The notes: generated by a model from the sequence alone, not told the origin. 64,000 nt of DNA from Yponomeuta sedellus (GCA_934045075.1 OW203738.1:5571487-5635486); one strand, 5' to 3'; positions 19,651 to 29,935 are shown, numbered from the stretch's first letter. Program-made: numbers and translations.

Positions 19651-20590
19651 CGGTCAGTTCCATTGGGTATTGACATGAGAGTTAGTAAAGTAAACGTATG
19701 CTTAATTATGATGAAACTAATACTTGATGAAATCGTAGCTTCAATGAAGAACTTTAAACTTATTTAAATACCTATCTAGAGGCTAAAAATTTCACCCATG
19801 CCGGGATTCGAACCCGCAACCTCTGGCTATCCGTACCAGCGCTCTACCAATTGAGCTCAATTGGTAGAGCGCTGGTACGGATAGCCAGAGGTTGCGGGTT
19901 CGAATCCCGGCATGGGTGAAATTTTTAGGCTCTAAATAGGTTTTTAAATTTGTTCCTTAGCACGGGTTAGTGCATTAAAAATAAAAATGGTGTAACTTTA
20001 AACTTAGTTTGGTAATAAACTGTTATTTCCTTAACTGAAACTGTTTTTATACGGATTTATGCTCGTTTATTAAATTTTTACAATATTCCGACGTTTCGGC
20101 ACTTCCACGGTCAGATCCATTGGGTATTAACATGAGAGTTAGTAAAGTAAACGTATGCTTAATTATGATAAAACTAATACTTGATGAAATCGTAGCTTCA
20201 TATGAAGAACTTTAAACTTAGTTTGGTAATAAACTGTTATTTCCTTAATTGAAACTGTTTTTATACGGATTTATGCTCGTTTATTACATTTTTACAATAT
20301 TCCGACGTTTCGGCACTTCCACGGTCAGATCCATTGGGTATTAACATGAGAGTTAGTAAAGTAAACGTATGCTAAATTATGATGAAACTCAATCAAATGG
20401 TAGCTTCATATGAAGCACTTTAAACTTACATTTTTACAGTTTTCCGACGTTTCGGCACTTTTTCAGGTGCCGTGGTCTTGGATGACTGAAAAAATGCCGA
20501 AACGTCGGAAAATTATAAAAATGTAATAAACGAGCATAAATCCGTATAAAACAGTTTTGATTATGTCTAGTGCTCGTGTTAACCTTAGAA
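19651..20590. repeat. 214-bp tandem array ending in fold-back element O
   Basis: The start cggtcag(t/a)tccattggg occurs at 19651, 20108 and 20322. Subtracting the inserted IRT (19763-20006 including TSD) the period is about 214 bp. Each unit includes cgtttattacatttttacaa t-ttccgacgtttcggcac. The third unit ends in the opposite orientation (gaaacgtcggaaaattataa ... aacgagcataaatccgtata) with a one-sided tail, tagtgctcgtgttaacctta. Confidence 0.8.
19763..19993 (+). mobile_element. IRT palindrome with TSD
   Basis: The two arms meet at ccaattgag/ctcaattgg with no loop. Arms of about 85-90 bp run out to cctatctagaggc on the left and gctctaaatagg on the right with few mismatches. Only the right side continues into the tail (gttccttagcacgggttagt gcattaaaaataaaaatgg). 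Perfect 13-bp TSD AACTTTAAACTTA at 19750-19762 and 19994-20006. Confidence 0.92.
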
Positions 20591-20669
20591 AATGTTATTT
20601 CCTTCACAGTTAGCGCAATAGAGTAGTATTGCCACTATAACTTCTTTACAGTTGCCTGGAAGAAACTTG

Positions 20670-20758
20670 TTTAAGTAATAAGGCCGACAATTGTACTATA
20701 TTTTTATATAATTTCCGTTGCTGTAATTTTTGTGTACAATAAAGAAGATTATTTGTAT
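20670..20758 (+). mobile_element. LINE-H 3' end
   Basis: gcctggaagaaacttgttta agtaataaggccgacaattg, then tgtacaataaagaagatt. Confidence 0.7.
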
Positions 20759-20759
20759 A

Positions 20760-20858
20760 ACATCACAAATGTACAGAACTTAGAAAAAAAGTCATTGGTA
20801 CATGCCCGCACTGGGATACAAACCTGGGTTTATAGCTTCGGAGTCCGCAAAGTTATCA
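20760..20858 (-). mobile_element. SINE-Q head fragment
   Basis: Reverse of the head-proximal part (aaagtcattggtacatgccc gcactgggatacaaacctgg); it abuts the next SINE within a few bases. Confidence 0.6.
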
Positions 20859-21065
20859 AGCCACACATAAAGCCTTTGACATAGCTTAACGACTGCCATC
20901 ACATGACAGCCGGCACCAACCACTTAATGTGTCTTGAGAAACGCTCGGAACAAATGTCACTAGCGGTAGTCACAGGATGGTCTCACATCCAGCCCTGACC
21001 GAGCCTGTTTCTTAACCCAAGTAATCTCTATTACCCGGTTCCACTAGGCTCGAGCGCTTCTAAAG
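20853..21065 (-). mobile_element. 5S-SINE, tail-truncated
   Basis: On the minus strand: gaagcgctcgagcctagtgg, a degraded 5S-like head, then body to ttatcaagcc. Several point changes suggest an older copy. Confidence 0.7.
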
Positions 21066-21266
21066 AAATAAATATGTTTCAATTTCCAACTTGATCTTTT
21101 TTAGAGTATAAAAATAGAATCTATAATTTGCCTTGTACCTACCTAATATTACATTTTAAGTATGTTTTTAATGTAACTACTACTATTGGCCAATAGTATG
21201 TTCACGAACTAAATACTAGTGGCTGCAAACAAGTGACAGATTAGTAAGTTACTCTATTAAAACATT
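21066..21266. other. Unassigned AT-rich sequence
   Basis: Nothing recognised. Confidence 0.4.
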
Positions 21267-21480
21267 TGACGACCTCTGTGGCGTAGCGGTAGCGCGTCTG
21301 CCTACCATGCAAGAGGTCCCGGGTTCGAATCCCGGCTGGAAACAAAAAAAAAAGTCCAGGTCTTGGATGTTTACATGTTTGTGATGTCGTTGTTTCTGGT
21401 TCCCACGACACAGGTTATCCTAGTGTGGGGCCAGAAGCAATGTATGTGCCAGTATGTAAAATGTTAATGTTAATGTTAAA
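21267..21480 (+). mobile_element. SINE-C copy, well preserved
   Basis: Head gacgacctctgtggcgtagc ggtagcg with B box gggttcgaatcccgg, core intact, tail tgttaatgttaatgttaa. Confidence 0.87.
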
Positions 21481-21734
21481 AGGCTTGTTAAGCTAAGTTT
21501 GGCACCGTTGGTGGCGCCGACCCCCGGCTTTCATCGTATTCACACACACGCTCTCATCTGTGATATTCAACTTACAGGGTGCTCCGTAAATTTTATATTT
21601 TTTCTTTTAGTTAAATTTTACATAAGCTCATACTTTTAAAAAGCTTTTCTGCCCATTTCTGTAATAAGTTCAAGAAAATTACGTTACTTTTGGAGAGACT
21701 TACCTAATTTGGAATTTATGAACTGGCAATGAAG
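21481..21734. other. Unassigned sequence
   Basis: No family recognised. Confidence 0.4.
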
Positions 21735-22075
21735 CACTCGTGGCCCAATCGAACCGAGTGATTGGAACTAATCACTTGAATTTAGCAACCACAGGCGCAG
21801 CCAGATGCAGGATAGGTGACCGTCCCGTGACTACCGCTAGTGGCATATTTCCGAGCGCTTCCGTGCTTCTCAAGGCACGCTAAGCCGTTGGTGCCGGCTG
21901 TCATGCAATGGTAGTCGTTAAACCATGTCAGACGCTTTATGGGTGGCTTGATAACTTCTGAGAGTAAGGCCCGCCGCTGTCTTACAATCCTCCTCCAACC
22001 CGGACTTGGCCCCCGTGCTGGAGTGTGGCCAAAATCCGTGCCCCGTGCCCCAGCAGTAGGGACATACAAGGATTG
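21735..22075 (+). mobile_element. 5S-SINE, full length
   Basis: Starts gaagcactcgtggcccaatc and shows the 5S-like head (tttagcaaccacaggcgcag, ggataggtgaccgtcccg). The body has small deletions near 22030, and the tail is gcagtagggacatacaagga ttgatatcga. Confidence 0.82.
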
Positions 22076-23399
22076 ATATCGAACTGGTAATCATACATAC
22101 GAATAATATCCTTGTTAAATATCGGCGATGTTCCATGTTGATTTCAATATATTTTTTTTCCTGTGTGATATAATGGAGCATATAATAGTACTATTTTTCT
22201 GGTGTAGCAAAATATATATTTATCTTAATATTCTGCGGTGGAGTAATGCAAACTATGTACATTCTATTATATTAATATATTCTATTGACACCCACTATTT
22301 TCTGTTAAAGTGTTGTTTAAAGTAAAAAAGGTTTATTTTTCCTTGTAAGTTTATAACTCTTCTACAAATCCACATAAAATTGAAAGAAAAAAATTAAAAT
22401 TTAAACGTAAAAATATCTAAAGTAATACAACAAAAGTGGCTGTAAATTCCAAACTTTTATCTATGTGTTTTATAATTTGCGTATTTTTGAGGTAGCCCTA
22501 TGAACCCCATTTTATTAAAATTTACCTTTCTGAGTTGAAACTAAATACAGACAAACTAGAAAAGAAAGAATGGCCCCTAATTTCATATTTGAAAATATTC
22601 CACTAAGCACACCATGTATACATGCAGAGCAAAGTGGAAAGTTCATAGTTGGTTATCTGGAAGCAATTCAATTGTTGGCCAGTATTTCGGCGCCCGCCCG
22701 CGCTTATAAATTACATTTGCTTCCGCTATAGTACGTCGGGTCTGGAATGGACACTTAATTTTTTTTTTTCTGAGGCCGATTTTTCAATATATGTACTTGT
22801 TAAACAGTAGATTGTATGACTAGAGAATTAAACAATCTATTTTAGGCGAGACGTGCATATGAGCTACCCGAGCCAGAAGGGCGAGGGTCAATAGGCACGT
22901 GGAACGGTTTTATTACCGAGCCACTCTACCTTTCACTTTGAACAAAGAAGGGTCCTTATTTTATATTTATTGATTGTAAAGTAGGAACTATAAAACACCC
23001 TGTCTTGAGAAATGAATTACGCTTTCTGATTAGTGGATTGTCACATGTCTGATATGTCCGTGGATATGTCTGTATTCTAGTTGCTTCATACTAAAAAACG
23101 AAATCTCTGTTACAGAGTTAAATAATTAACGCAGTACACGTAACAATAAAAAACTCAGCGTTCCGATTAACTGCCAATAAGTGTTGTGATTCGCCGTTGT
23201 AAATCGTCTTTTTAATGAAAAGTAGGAACTAAACTACGATTTTGGCCGCGCTCTGCAGGTCTTATATGAAGCATTGTTAGAGCATGGGAAGTAAAAACAT
23301 AGTTTATCTACAGCCTGTGCGAATAGGTCTGGGTAGTTTAGAATGGAGGTTGACTTTTTTTTTCCGTGCGGCAATAAACTAAACGTGGCATTCGTTTAG
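22076..23399. other. Single-copy AT-rich sequence
   Basis: The longest stretch without recognised repeats. The segment 22850-22940 is GC-richer (gcgagacgtgcatatgagct, acgtggaacggttttattac) but has no readable frame. Nothing points to an exon. Confidence 0.5.
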
Positions 23400-23403
23400 T
23401 TAA

Positions 23404-23482
23404 CACTTTCGCGGACGTTTTTAAAATCTATTGTTCTTTTCATTGTTATGTGTGGTATAGCATCCGCGCGTCCGCGAAAGGG
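23404..23482. mobile_element. piggyBac-like mini-element, 79 bp
   Basis: Flanked by TTAA at 23400-23403 and 23483-23486. Inverted ends CACTTTCGCGGACG and, on the other strand, CCCTTTCGCGGACG match at 13 of 14 bases. TTAA targets and CCCTTT-like ends are typical of piggyBac transposons. Non-coding. Confidence 0.7.
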
Positions 23483-23486
23483 TTAA

Positions 23487-24024
23487 TCTTATCTTAAAAA
23501 ATACTAAGAATATAACGTTTACTTTGGCTAACGTTATAAATCTTAGTATTACACCAATTGAAAACTTTCTACAAATTAAAACTTCACCCTACAGATAAAC
23601 ACAGTAGCAAGGAGTACGTTCATATTGACCTCTGACATTGACCATTGACCTCATCCAGTCAGCAGAGATAATGTTAAAGAGTTTTAAGTAGCCAACACAT
23701 AGCGTGCCCACTGCACCTGACCTAACACGCATGTAACCTCTTTGATGTGATTTTTTCGTTCTGAATTAGCATAGAACGTGTGTGAGTGTGCCTTTATCTT
23801 GCATCTCAGATCCGTAATCTCACGTAAGGCTGCGTTCAGACTGTGTGCGAGTGGTCATTAAACTGGCGTGTGTAATTTTGCCTTTTTGTTATGATTTGGG
23901 GAAAGTAATGTGTGTTAGACTTAACTGGGGCTTAAGTAATAGTTTGGTCCGATTGTAGATTAGCAATGCTGATGATGGATTGGGGGTTTGGTGCCTTGTT
24001 TTACTGCGGGCTTTTAAAATAAGA
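23487..24024. other. Single-copy sequence
   Basis: Nothing recognised. Confidence 0.45.
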
Positions 24025-24052
24025 TATGAATACGTCCTTCGTGGGGCATTGA

Positions 24053-24199
24053 ATACGATTCTATAACAAAATCCCTGAAGATATATTAATTTTGACTGAA
24101 ACGTGGTTCAAAAAATGTGTACAGAACCTATACACTTTGTGCCAAAAGAGCTACTTTAATATTAAGGATTATTTAGATGCCAATAATGTCTTGAATTAA
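24053..24199 (+). pseudogene. LINE-L reverse-transcriptase C-terminus
   Basis: Reads RFYNKIPEDILILTETWFKK, then CVQNLYTLCQKSYFNIKDYL, then DANNVLN and a stop. A hydrophobic FYNKIP-D motif followed by a K-YY-I-DYL end is common to many insect non-LTR proteins. Upstream codons are out of frame (a TGA precedes RFYNK). Confidence 0.75.
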
Positions 24200-24246
24200 A
24201 GCATGTAAAATTCATGAGTTTTGTAAAAATTATATGAACTCTGTTA

Positions 24247-24743
24247 TAAAAACCTATTTAGAGGCTAAAAATTTCACCCATGCCGGGATTCGAACCCGCG
24301 ACCTCTGGATATCCGTGCCAGCGCTCTATCCAACTGAGCTAATGGGCGACTCACCGGCAGCATCAGTGAAATTTCGAACCTCTTTACACTATTCTCTGCG
24401 CTGCAGTAGATTGCATCACTTACAGCCCCGACTACCTACTTTGCAGTTAGGTTTTAACATCGGAATGATATTGCTGTACCCACATGATTACCCTATTTTT
24501 ATTTTTAATGCAATCTACTTCAGCCAGATGTCGCTGCCTGTACGTAATACAGAGAATAGTGTAAAGAGGTTCGAAATTTCAATAATGCCGGTGAGTCGCC
24601 CATTAGCTCAGTTGGATAGAGCGCTGGCACGGATAGCCAGAGGTCGCGGGTTCGAATCCCGGCGTGGGTGGATTTTTTAGCCTCTAAATAGGTTTTTAAA
24701 ATTGTCCTTAGCACGGGTTAGTGCATTAAAAAAAAATAGTGTA
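24247..24743 (+). mobile_element. IRT insertion, inverted pair of 497 bp
   Basis: The left arm starts at aaaacctatttagaggc in reverse and runs through a whole unit and a unit boundary. It flips at about 24517 to a forward unit with the tail at the right. 13-bp TSDs ATGAACTCTGTTA / ATGAACGCTGTTA (24234-24246, 24744-24756) differ at one base. The intact LINE-L copy at 58 kb shows the uninterrupted target. Confidence 0.88.
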
Positions 24744-24984
24744 ATGAACGCTGTTAATTAAGGAAAATACTAAGTTTGGAGTTTTTTTGTCTAAAATGAT
24801 CTAGATTTTGAAATGGGAACCTAGTTTGACTTGTAACGTTCATTAAGCCGCAGTATCTGCGCTACTTTGAATAAAACCTTTTCATTTCATTCCGTTTGTC
24901 TTATGCTAAAAGCAGCTTTATTGTTTTCGCAGGTGTAAAACTATATTCTACTTCTTTGGCCCTTTACTCCTACGTGGAGTATAA

Positions 24985-25075
24985 GGCAAGGCCCAATTCC
25001 CAGATTGTCGATCTAGCGGGCTGGTAGACGTCTTACGCTGCGTTTGCCAGTGCATGGTCTCCACTCGCGAACATT
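24985..25075 (-). pseudogene. LINE-E RT fragment
   Basis: The minus strand reads REWRPCTGKRSVRRLPAR, then a stop, in place of the usual EWRP-TGKRSVGRPP-RW. Confidence 0.7.
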
Positions 25076-25149
25076 TGCACCCCTTCGGTTCTTCGGCGGA
25101 TGTGACAACGGGGGCGGGTTATTCAAAACAGTCATATTAGTCCGGTAAG

Positions 25150-25430
25150 GGTGGTTTAATTCACACTATCGGTAATCTAGTCACCAATCGCATTGCAATC
25201 GCATTATAACCCGTGCTACTTAACTCGGCGCCTCTCGCGATTTGATCTTCTTCGCGAGAGATGCCTATTTAATTTGCGCGGGTTATACCCCTGGATGACA
25301 TTGTACTGCTATTGCTTTGTATATTACCAAATTGAGGCAAATAACAACCACTGTGGTGCTTATTTCATATTATTGAAAAACTATGTAAATATTAGACTCT
25401 GGAGCCAGGTCACTGCAACTTCAACTTGCT
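25150..25430 (+). repeat. Dispersed repeat N
   Basis: Second copy of the repeat at 17076-17275, inverted relative to it; conserved parts include tgctacttaactcggcgcct and ggatgacattgtactgctat. The frame 25193-25432 is part of it. Confidence 0.6.
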
Positions 25431-26106
25431 AAACTTACAGGCTATGTGAATCACCTTAGTCCTTTGGCGAATCGTCTTATTTCTTATGTGATACATCAAA
25501 GAGACTTCGAGCATAGTCCGCTCCATAGCACGCTAAGATTTAGGACCACGACTTAGGACCGGTGGAATAATCCTACCAATAGTGTACACGTTTTGGCTCC
25601 GTAGGTCATACAAATGGGTTTCGAATTCTGTTAATGCGTTATAGTAACATGACAGATACATGGTCGGGTCACGTGGGGCGTTTTTCATACCATTGACGCC
25701 TAGAAGGTTCGATGTGTATGCGCCGTAGGCTTGAAGCAGCAACGAAATTAAATCGCCATGTTCATGCAATTGTCATTGTACCACAATGCATTAGCAGAAT
25801 CCAGGTCCTGGTCGAAAACTATAGCGGGGATCCATGCAACAAACAATAAATTAATAACCCCTGACAATCATGCGACAATCTCGGTCTGAGCCCGAGTGAG
25901 GTTTTAAGCGTCGGGGCTGCATTTTTACAAATTGATACAAATTATCTGAGCGAGGCTCCCGCTTTGTTCCGACGGCGCTTGTTACGACTGCGGAACGGCA
26001 TTTTATTATTTTGCGAGCGCGACGCGCACTGGGCGATGGAGACGCTTCAAGCTAGAACTATAGCTACGTCCTACGTACGCGATGGACGTGCGATGCGCTC
26101 CTAATA
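25431..26106. other. Single-copy stretch with a 78-codon frame
   Basis: The minus-strand frame 25533-25769 has protein-like composition (HEHGDLISLLLQAYGAYTSN, then NALTEFETHLYDLRSQNVYT) and no family match known to me. Its listed start codon is TTG, there are stops just upstream and I see no convincing splice acceptor. It may be an exon or transposon fragment, or chance. 25870-26100 is GC-richer. Confidence 0.3.
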
Positions 26107-26350
26107 AATAATAAATAAATAATATGCATGGACATTTTAATTAGATCTCTTAGCCCCATATCAAGTACAACTGAATGACTTGTGTTACAGGTGCTAACTC
26201 GACTATAGATTATATACAATAAATACATAGATAACATCCAAGACCCGAGGCAAACTAAAAAAGTTCGTATCCTAGTTTGACCCGGCCGGGGATCGGACCT
26301 GAGACCTCCAGTTTTACAGTCAGCGTGCCAAACCGCTGCGCCATCGAGGC
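26107..26350 (-). mobile_element. SINE-D copy
   Basis: Head on the minus strand from 26350 (gcctcgatggcgcagcgg A box; ggtccgatccccgg B box with one change), tail at the left with aataaataaataat. Confidence 0.8.
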
Positions 26351-26765
26351 CGTCAAATTCGTCCTTTATTACTCGTATTAAATCCTAGAAAATTCCAAAC
26401 ATCTAAACGTAAGGAATCTGACAGGATTTAGTGCGTATAATTAACTGACTTTGTTCGCGAGGGATTGGAAATAAGAAGCAGAGGATATCCTTTCTAAGGC
26501 TGCTATATATCAGTACCTATACCAAAATTGATGTAGTGTTTCAGGCATGAAAACGTTTCGTGGTTAAGTGTTTAAGGCTTACATTTTACATTGACATTTA
26601 GCACACTGAATTTACGTTGAAATAAATTGATTTGAGGCTCTATTTAATTTTTGTAGTGGCTTTGTTCATGACGTCGATAAAAGAACATGACATGACCAGG
26701 ATTGGGAAAGAAATTGCCAGATTATTACCTAATACATAAATTATCAACAGTATATATTAATTAAC
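26351..26765. other. Unassigned sequence
   Basis: Nothing recognised. Confidence 0.4.
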
Positions 26766-26777
26766 AGTATATATATT

Positions 26778-27285
26778 ATACTATTTTTATTTTTAATGCA
26801 CTAACCCGTGCTAAGGACTATTTTTAAAAACCTATTTAGAAGCTAAAAATTCCACCCATGCCGGGATTCGGACTGAACTGAGCTCAGTTGGATAGAGCGC
26901 TGGCACGGATAGCCAGAGGTCGCGGGTTCGAATCCCGGCATGGGTGGAATTTTTAGCCTCTAAATAGGTTTTCATATATGTATTTAGTTCAGGCAAGAAC
27001 TTTTTAAGAGGCCCTTATAAATCTATTATATAAAAATGTTTGTTATCGAACTCCTCCGAACCGGCTTCACCGATTTTTATAATATTTTTTGTAAGTATAA
27101 TATTAGGTAGGTCTGGGTATTCCCATCGGCCGTAGCCTAATTAATATGGCCAAATAACATCTGCTGAGTCCGCTGATATTCTTTAAATATAAGGGTAATA
27201 AATTGTGGTTAGAAAATAAGTATACGTAGAAAATAGCTCAGATTTTCCAAACCGAGTATGAACCTCTAAATAGGTTTTTAAAAAA
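26778..27285 (-). mobile_element. IRT insertion carrying 292 bp of foreign flank
   Basis: Order from the left: reversed tail and arm to about 26868; a flip at gactgaactgagctcagttg; a forward tRNA-like block (26876-26945); ctaaataggtttt; the 292-bp block (26973-27264) matching 9690-9981; then ctctaaataggtttttaaaa. 12-bp flanks AGTATATATATT / AGTATATTTATT (26766-26777, 27286-27297) differ at one base. Confidence 0.82.
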
Positions 27286-27297
27286 AGTATATTTATT

Positions 27298-28124
27298 GTT
27301 ATATATTAGTAGTAATTTTTAAATGCCTATTTTTAGTCTCTTTCTCGTTTTGCGGTAATACAAATCCTGATAATTCAACTGTAAAATGTCAAATCTAGAA
27401 ACGAAAATATAGATATTATAGCACCAAATCTCTTTTAGTCCATTAATTATTATCTTTGATTTCAATCGAAAGTTGTAATCACATTTTGTTAGCAGTTTGA
27501 ACACAGCGTGAAATAAGCGTTCGAACCAAAGTTTGGGCGGTTTCTTTGCCCAGTGACCGTCTCCGCGGTCCTATCATTCCTCAGACGGAGTCCGAAACAT
27601 CTTATTCGCGCCCTCATAAAAGTAACTGCTTTGGCTCGTTTTTTTATTTCTACCTCTGTACCTGTAAGGCCACAGTATTTTAATAAACCTTCCCCCTCAC
27701 GGAGGAAACTCGGTCTTATATTATTGACAATAGAACCGTTTTTCTTACGACAAGTATCGGAACGTGCTTCGCCTACTTGTACTGACGATTTCAGTTTGAG
27801 GACATTGGAATTCCAATTACTTTATTAGTATGGGTTTAATTTTTATATTTTTGTGTGATGGACCACCAGGTTTCATTGTTTTGATGTATTCCACATTGTA
27901 CTTTTTTGCCATATCCCCGAATAAAGATTTTTTGACTAATTTTAATAGTCCTTTTTAAAACCTCAGTTGTTTTTTTACATTCTGCGTCTAAGCCCCCCGG
28001 TTTCTCGTACCCTAACAGCCTGTAAATCAACTGTTAACAGTTGTGAGTTGTTTTTTTTGTATGCACTTTGCCCAACTGACAGCTGTTAACAGTAGATTAA
28101 CCGATTGTTAGTGTACGAGAAATC
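27298..28124. other. Single-copy stretch
   Basis: Includes a 91-codon plus-strand frame (27553-27828) without recognised motifs and minus-strand frames at 27319-27504 and 27836-28030. No gene supported. Confidence 0.4.
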
Positions 28125-28401
28125 GAGAGTAAGGGCGAGATAAATAGTTGTTGCTTAGCCCAAGTCCTTACTCGTGCTTACCTAAGCATTACTTCAGGCT
28201 AACTTAGCTAAGTATCAATGCGTTACTAAAATATACGTTTGCTTAGCTAAGCATGTTCTTAGGCCAATGCTAAGAATTAGTCCGGGTTTCGCGACTTAGA
28301 GAGTGCCAAAGTACTATCTATGATAGACAAATCGATTCTTAAGCAAGTGCTTTCGCTAAGACTCGTTCTAAGAAGCGACTATTTATCTCGCCCTTAGTCT
28401 C
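28125..28401. mobile_element. MITE, 277 bp
   Basis: Inverted ends of about 24 bp (gaga(g/c)taagggcgagata aatagt). The interior is rich in gcttagctaagca-type inner palindromes. TSD unclear, so superfamily not assigned. Confidence 0.65.
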
Positions 28402-28520
28402 TAAGTGTTCACATACCTCAGCGCTTGAAATTGCCAATACGTGGCGGGCATGCGTGGTAATTAAGCCCTTTTCTCTGAGAGAAGGTGTGTGCCCCACAGT
28501 GGGATGTATATAAGCTATAC
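28402..28520 (+). mobile_element. SINE-Q tail half
   Basis: cacatacctcagcgcttgaa attgccaatacgtgg, tctctgagagaaggtgtgtg, then ccccacagtgggatgtatat. Confidence 0.55.
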
Positions 28521-28529
28521 AAAAAGTAA

Positions 28530-28615
28530 GAATATTTTCGGGGCTACGGGGCTATTACTGCGATTAAGCCCCGAAAAAAATTTAACTATGTGTACAAGTC
28601 GCGAAAGTTTAAAAT
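28530..28615 (-). mobile_element. Fragment of fold-back element R
   Basis: agaatattttcggggct and aagccccgaaaa flank a short centre, and tgtgtacaagtcgcgaaagt matches the one-sided tail of the element at 10223-10551. Confidence 0.6.
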
Positions 28616-28741
28616 AAGCTATACAAAGCTTTTAATTTTCATACAAACATAGAAGCCCAAGGCATAGCAAAGATATACCATTTTTCTTAAACTCCTACTA
28701 AAATTTAAGAACACTAGGTTCTTCGGCTATGCTTTGTTTAT

Positions 28742-29203
28742 CGATATCAATCCTTGTATGTCCCCACTGCTGGGGCACGGGTCTTTTCTTGCATCGCAGG
28801 AAGGTTAGGCCATACTCCACCACGGGGGCCAAGTCCGGGTTGGTGGAGGATTGTAAGACAGTGGCGGGTCTTACTGTCAGAAGTTATCAAGCCGCTCATA
28901 AGGCCACTGACTTGGCTTAACGACTGCCATTACATGACAACCGGCACCAACGGCTTAACGTGCCTTGCGAAGCACGGAAGCGCTCGGACAAATTCCACTA
29001 GCAGTAGTCACGGGACGGTCACCCATCCCGCACCTGACCACGCCTGTTGTTGCTTAACGCAAGTGATTGATTCCAATCACTCGGTTTGACTAGGCCAGAA
29101 GCGCATCTGTAAATAACTGTGTACCTATTTTTTTTAGTGGCAGTCCCTGGTCTGTGCTTACCCCTCTGGGATACAGGCGTGTTTCTTTTCGTTATGTTTT
29201 TCT
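28742..29203 (-). mobile_element. Full 5S-SINE / LINE-G composite with TSD
   Basis: 5S-SINE occupies 28742-29105 on the minus strand with tail at the left. Then tgtaaataactgtgtaccta leads into a LINE-G 3' end on the plus strand (to gttatgtttttctt). Perfect 10-bp TSD CTTTGTTTAT at 28732-28741 and 29204-29213. The two different retroelement 3' ends therefore point outward at both TSDs. Confidence 0.8.
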
Positions 29204-29213
29204 TCTTTGTTTA

Positions 29214-29736
29214 TACACTTATGAAATGTACGTTTTTTGTTTATATTCCAATAAAAATACACGCCAAGGTGAACAACTGAATAATGCACAAGAACATTTT
29301 TGGTACTACCGAATATAGTTGCTGATTAATAATAATTGATCAACCAAGTCCCAGACTTCTCAAACGCTTTCGCGTTAACATGTGCAGCTTATCCAAACTT
29401 CGTTTCTGTTAAGCCAACTTGGATAGACACATATTGAGTTTTGGGTAGCTTGAAACTAATGACTTTTCCAATGGGTAGGTACCACCAGGTCTTTTCTCTT
29501 ACGTCGTCCGTTTGGTCATTATTTTTGCTTTCTAAGTCCTAGAGACTGGCCTCCGCTCCAAGTAACAATCCTATCTTAGTCTCTGTGAGTTGCAGATTCT
29601 CACAATGGTCTCTCGATTGATACATGCTTTCAGTTTATGACTCATGAGCTGGCGGTATGTTCCTTCGCCTTCTTTAACTAGTCAGATTTTTTCAGAAGCA
29701 CTTTCTCTAGGAAGATCCGACAACCGTTAGAGTAAG
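29214..29736. other. Unassigned, possibly LINE-E body
   Basis: No readable motif, but it precedes the LINE-E C-terminus directly and may be its decayed upstream part. Confidence 0.35.
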
Positions 29737-29908
29737 CGTGTTTTTGAGTGGAGACCGCGACTCGGCAAAACGTAGTGTAGGACGCCCTCCGACCAGATGG
29801 GATGACGATCTGCGAAAAACTGGAGGCAGATGCTGGATGCGGCAAGCTGAAGACAGAGCGCTATGGCGCTCATTAGGGGAGGGCTATGTCCAGCAGTGGA
29901 CTACATAA
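29737..29908 (+). pseudogene. LINE-E reverse-transcriptase C-terminus
   Basis: First frame VFEWRPRLGK, then an extra A in the aaaa run at about 29767-29770 shifts into RSVGRPPTRWDDDLRKTGGR, CWMRQAEDRALW and RSLGEGYVQQWTT, with a stop at 29906-29908. The GRPPTRW-DDL, A-DR--W and EGYVQQW motifs are the normal end of RTE-like endonuclease/reverse-transcriptase LINE proteins. One frameshift; otherwise the best LINE-E copy here. Confidence 0.85.
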
Positions 29909-29935
29909 TATAGCCTGAAGAAGAAGAAGAAGACT
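29909..29935 (+). mobile_element. LINE-E 3' tail
   Basis: aatatagcctgaagaagaag follows the stop codon at once, so the 3' untranslated region of this subfamily is very short and ends in (GAA)n. Confidence 0.75.

Larger units (their letters stand above)
24025..24900 (+). mobile_element. LINE-L 3' end, split by an IRT
   Basis: The coding end (24053-24199), a 3' untranslated region, and the final gtaacgttcattaagccgca, aataaaaccttttcatttca are all present once the IRT at 24247-24743 is set aside. The minus-strand copy at 57935-58320 confirms the order. Confidence 0.8.

Noticed and set aside
24600..24672. tRNA gene with A and B boxes
   Set aside because: The cloverleaf is imperfect (loop acggata lacks the usual T before the anticodon, and the T stem has a mismatch). 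The block recurs about 25 times with the same non-tRNA flanks, so it is a repeat.
24234..24680. 148-codon open frame, the longest in the window
   Set aside because: It reads through both arms of an inverted IRT insertion; the peptide repeats in many other IRT copies on either strand.
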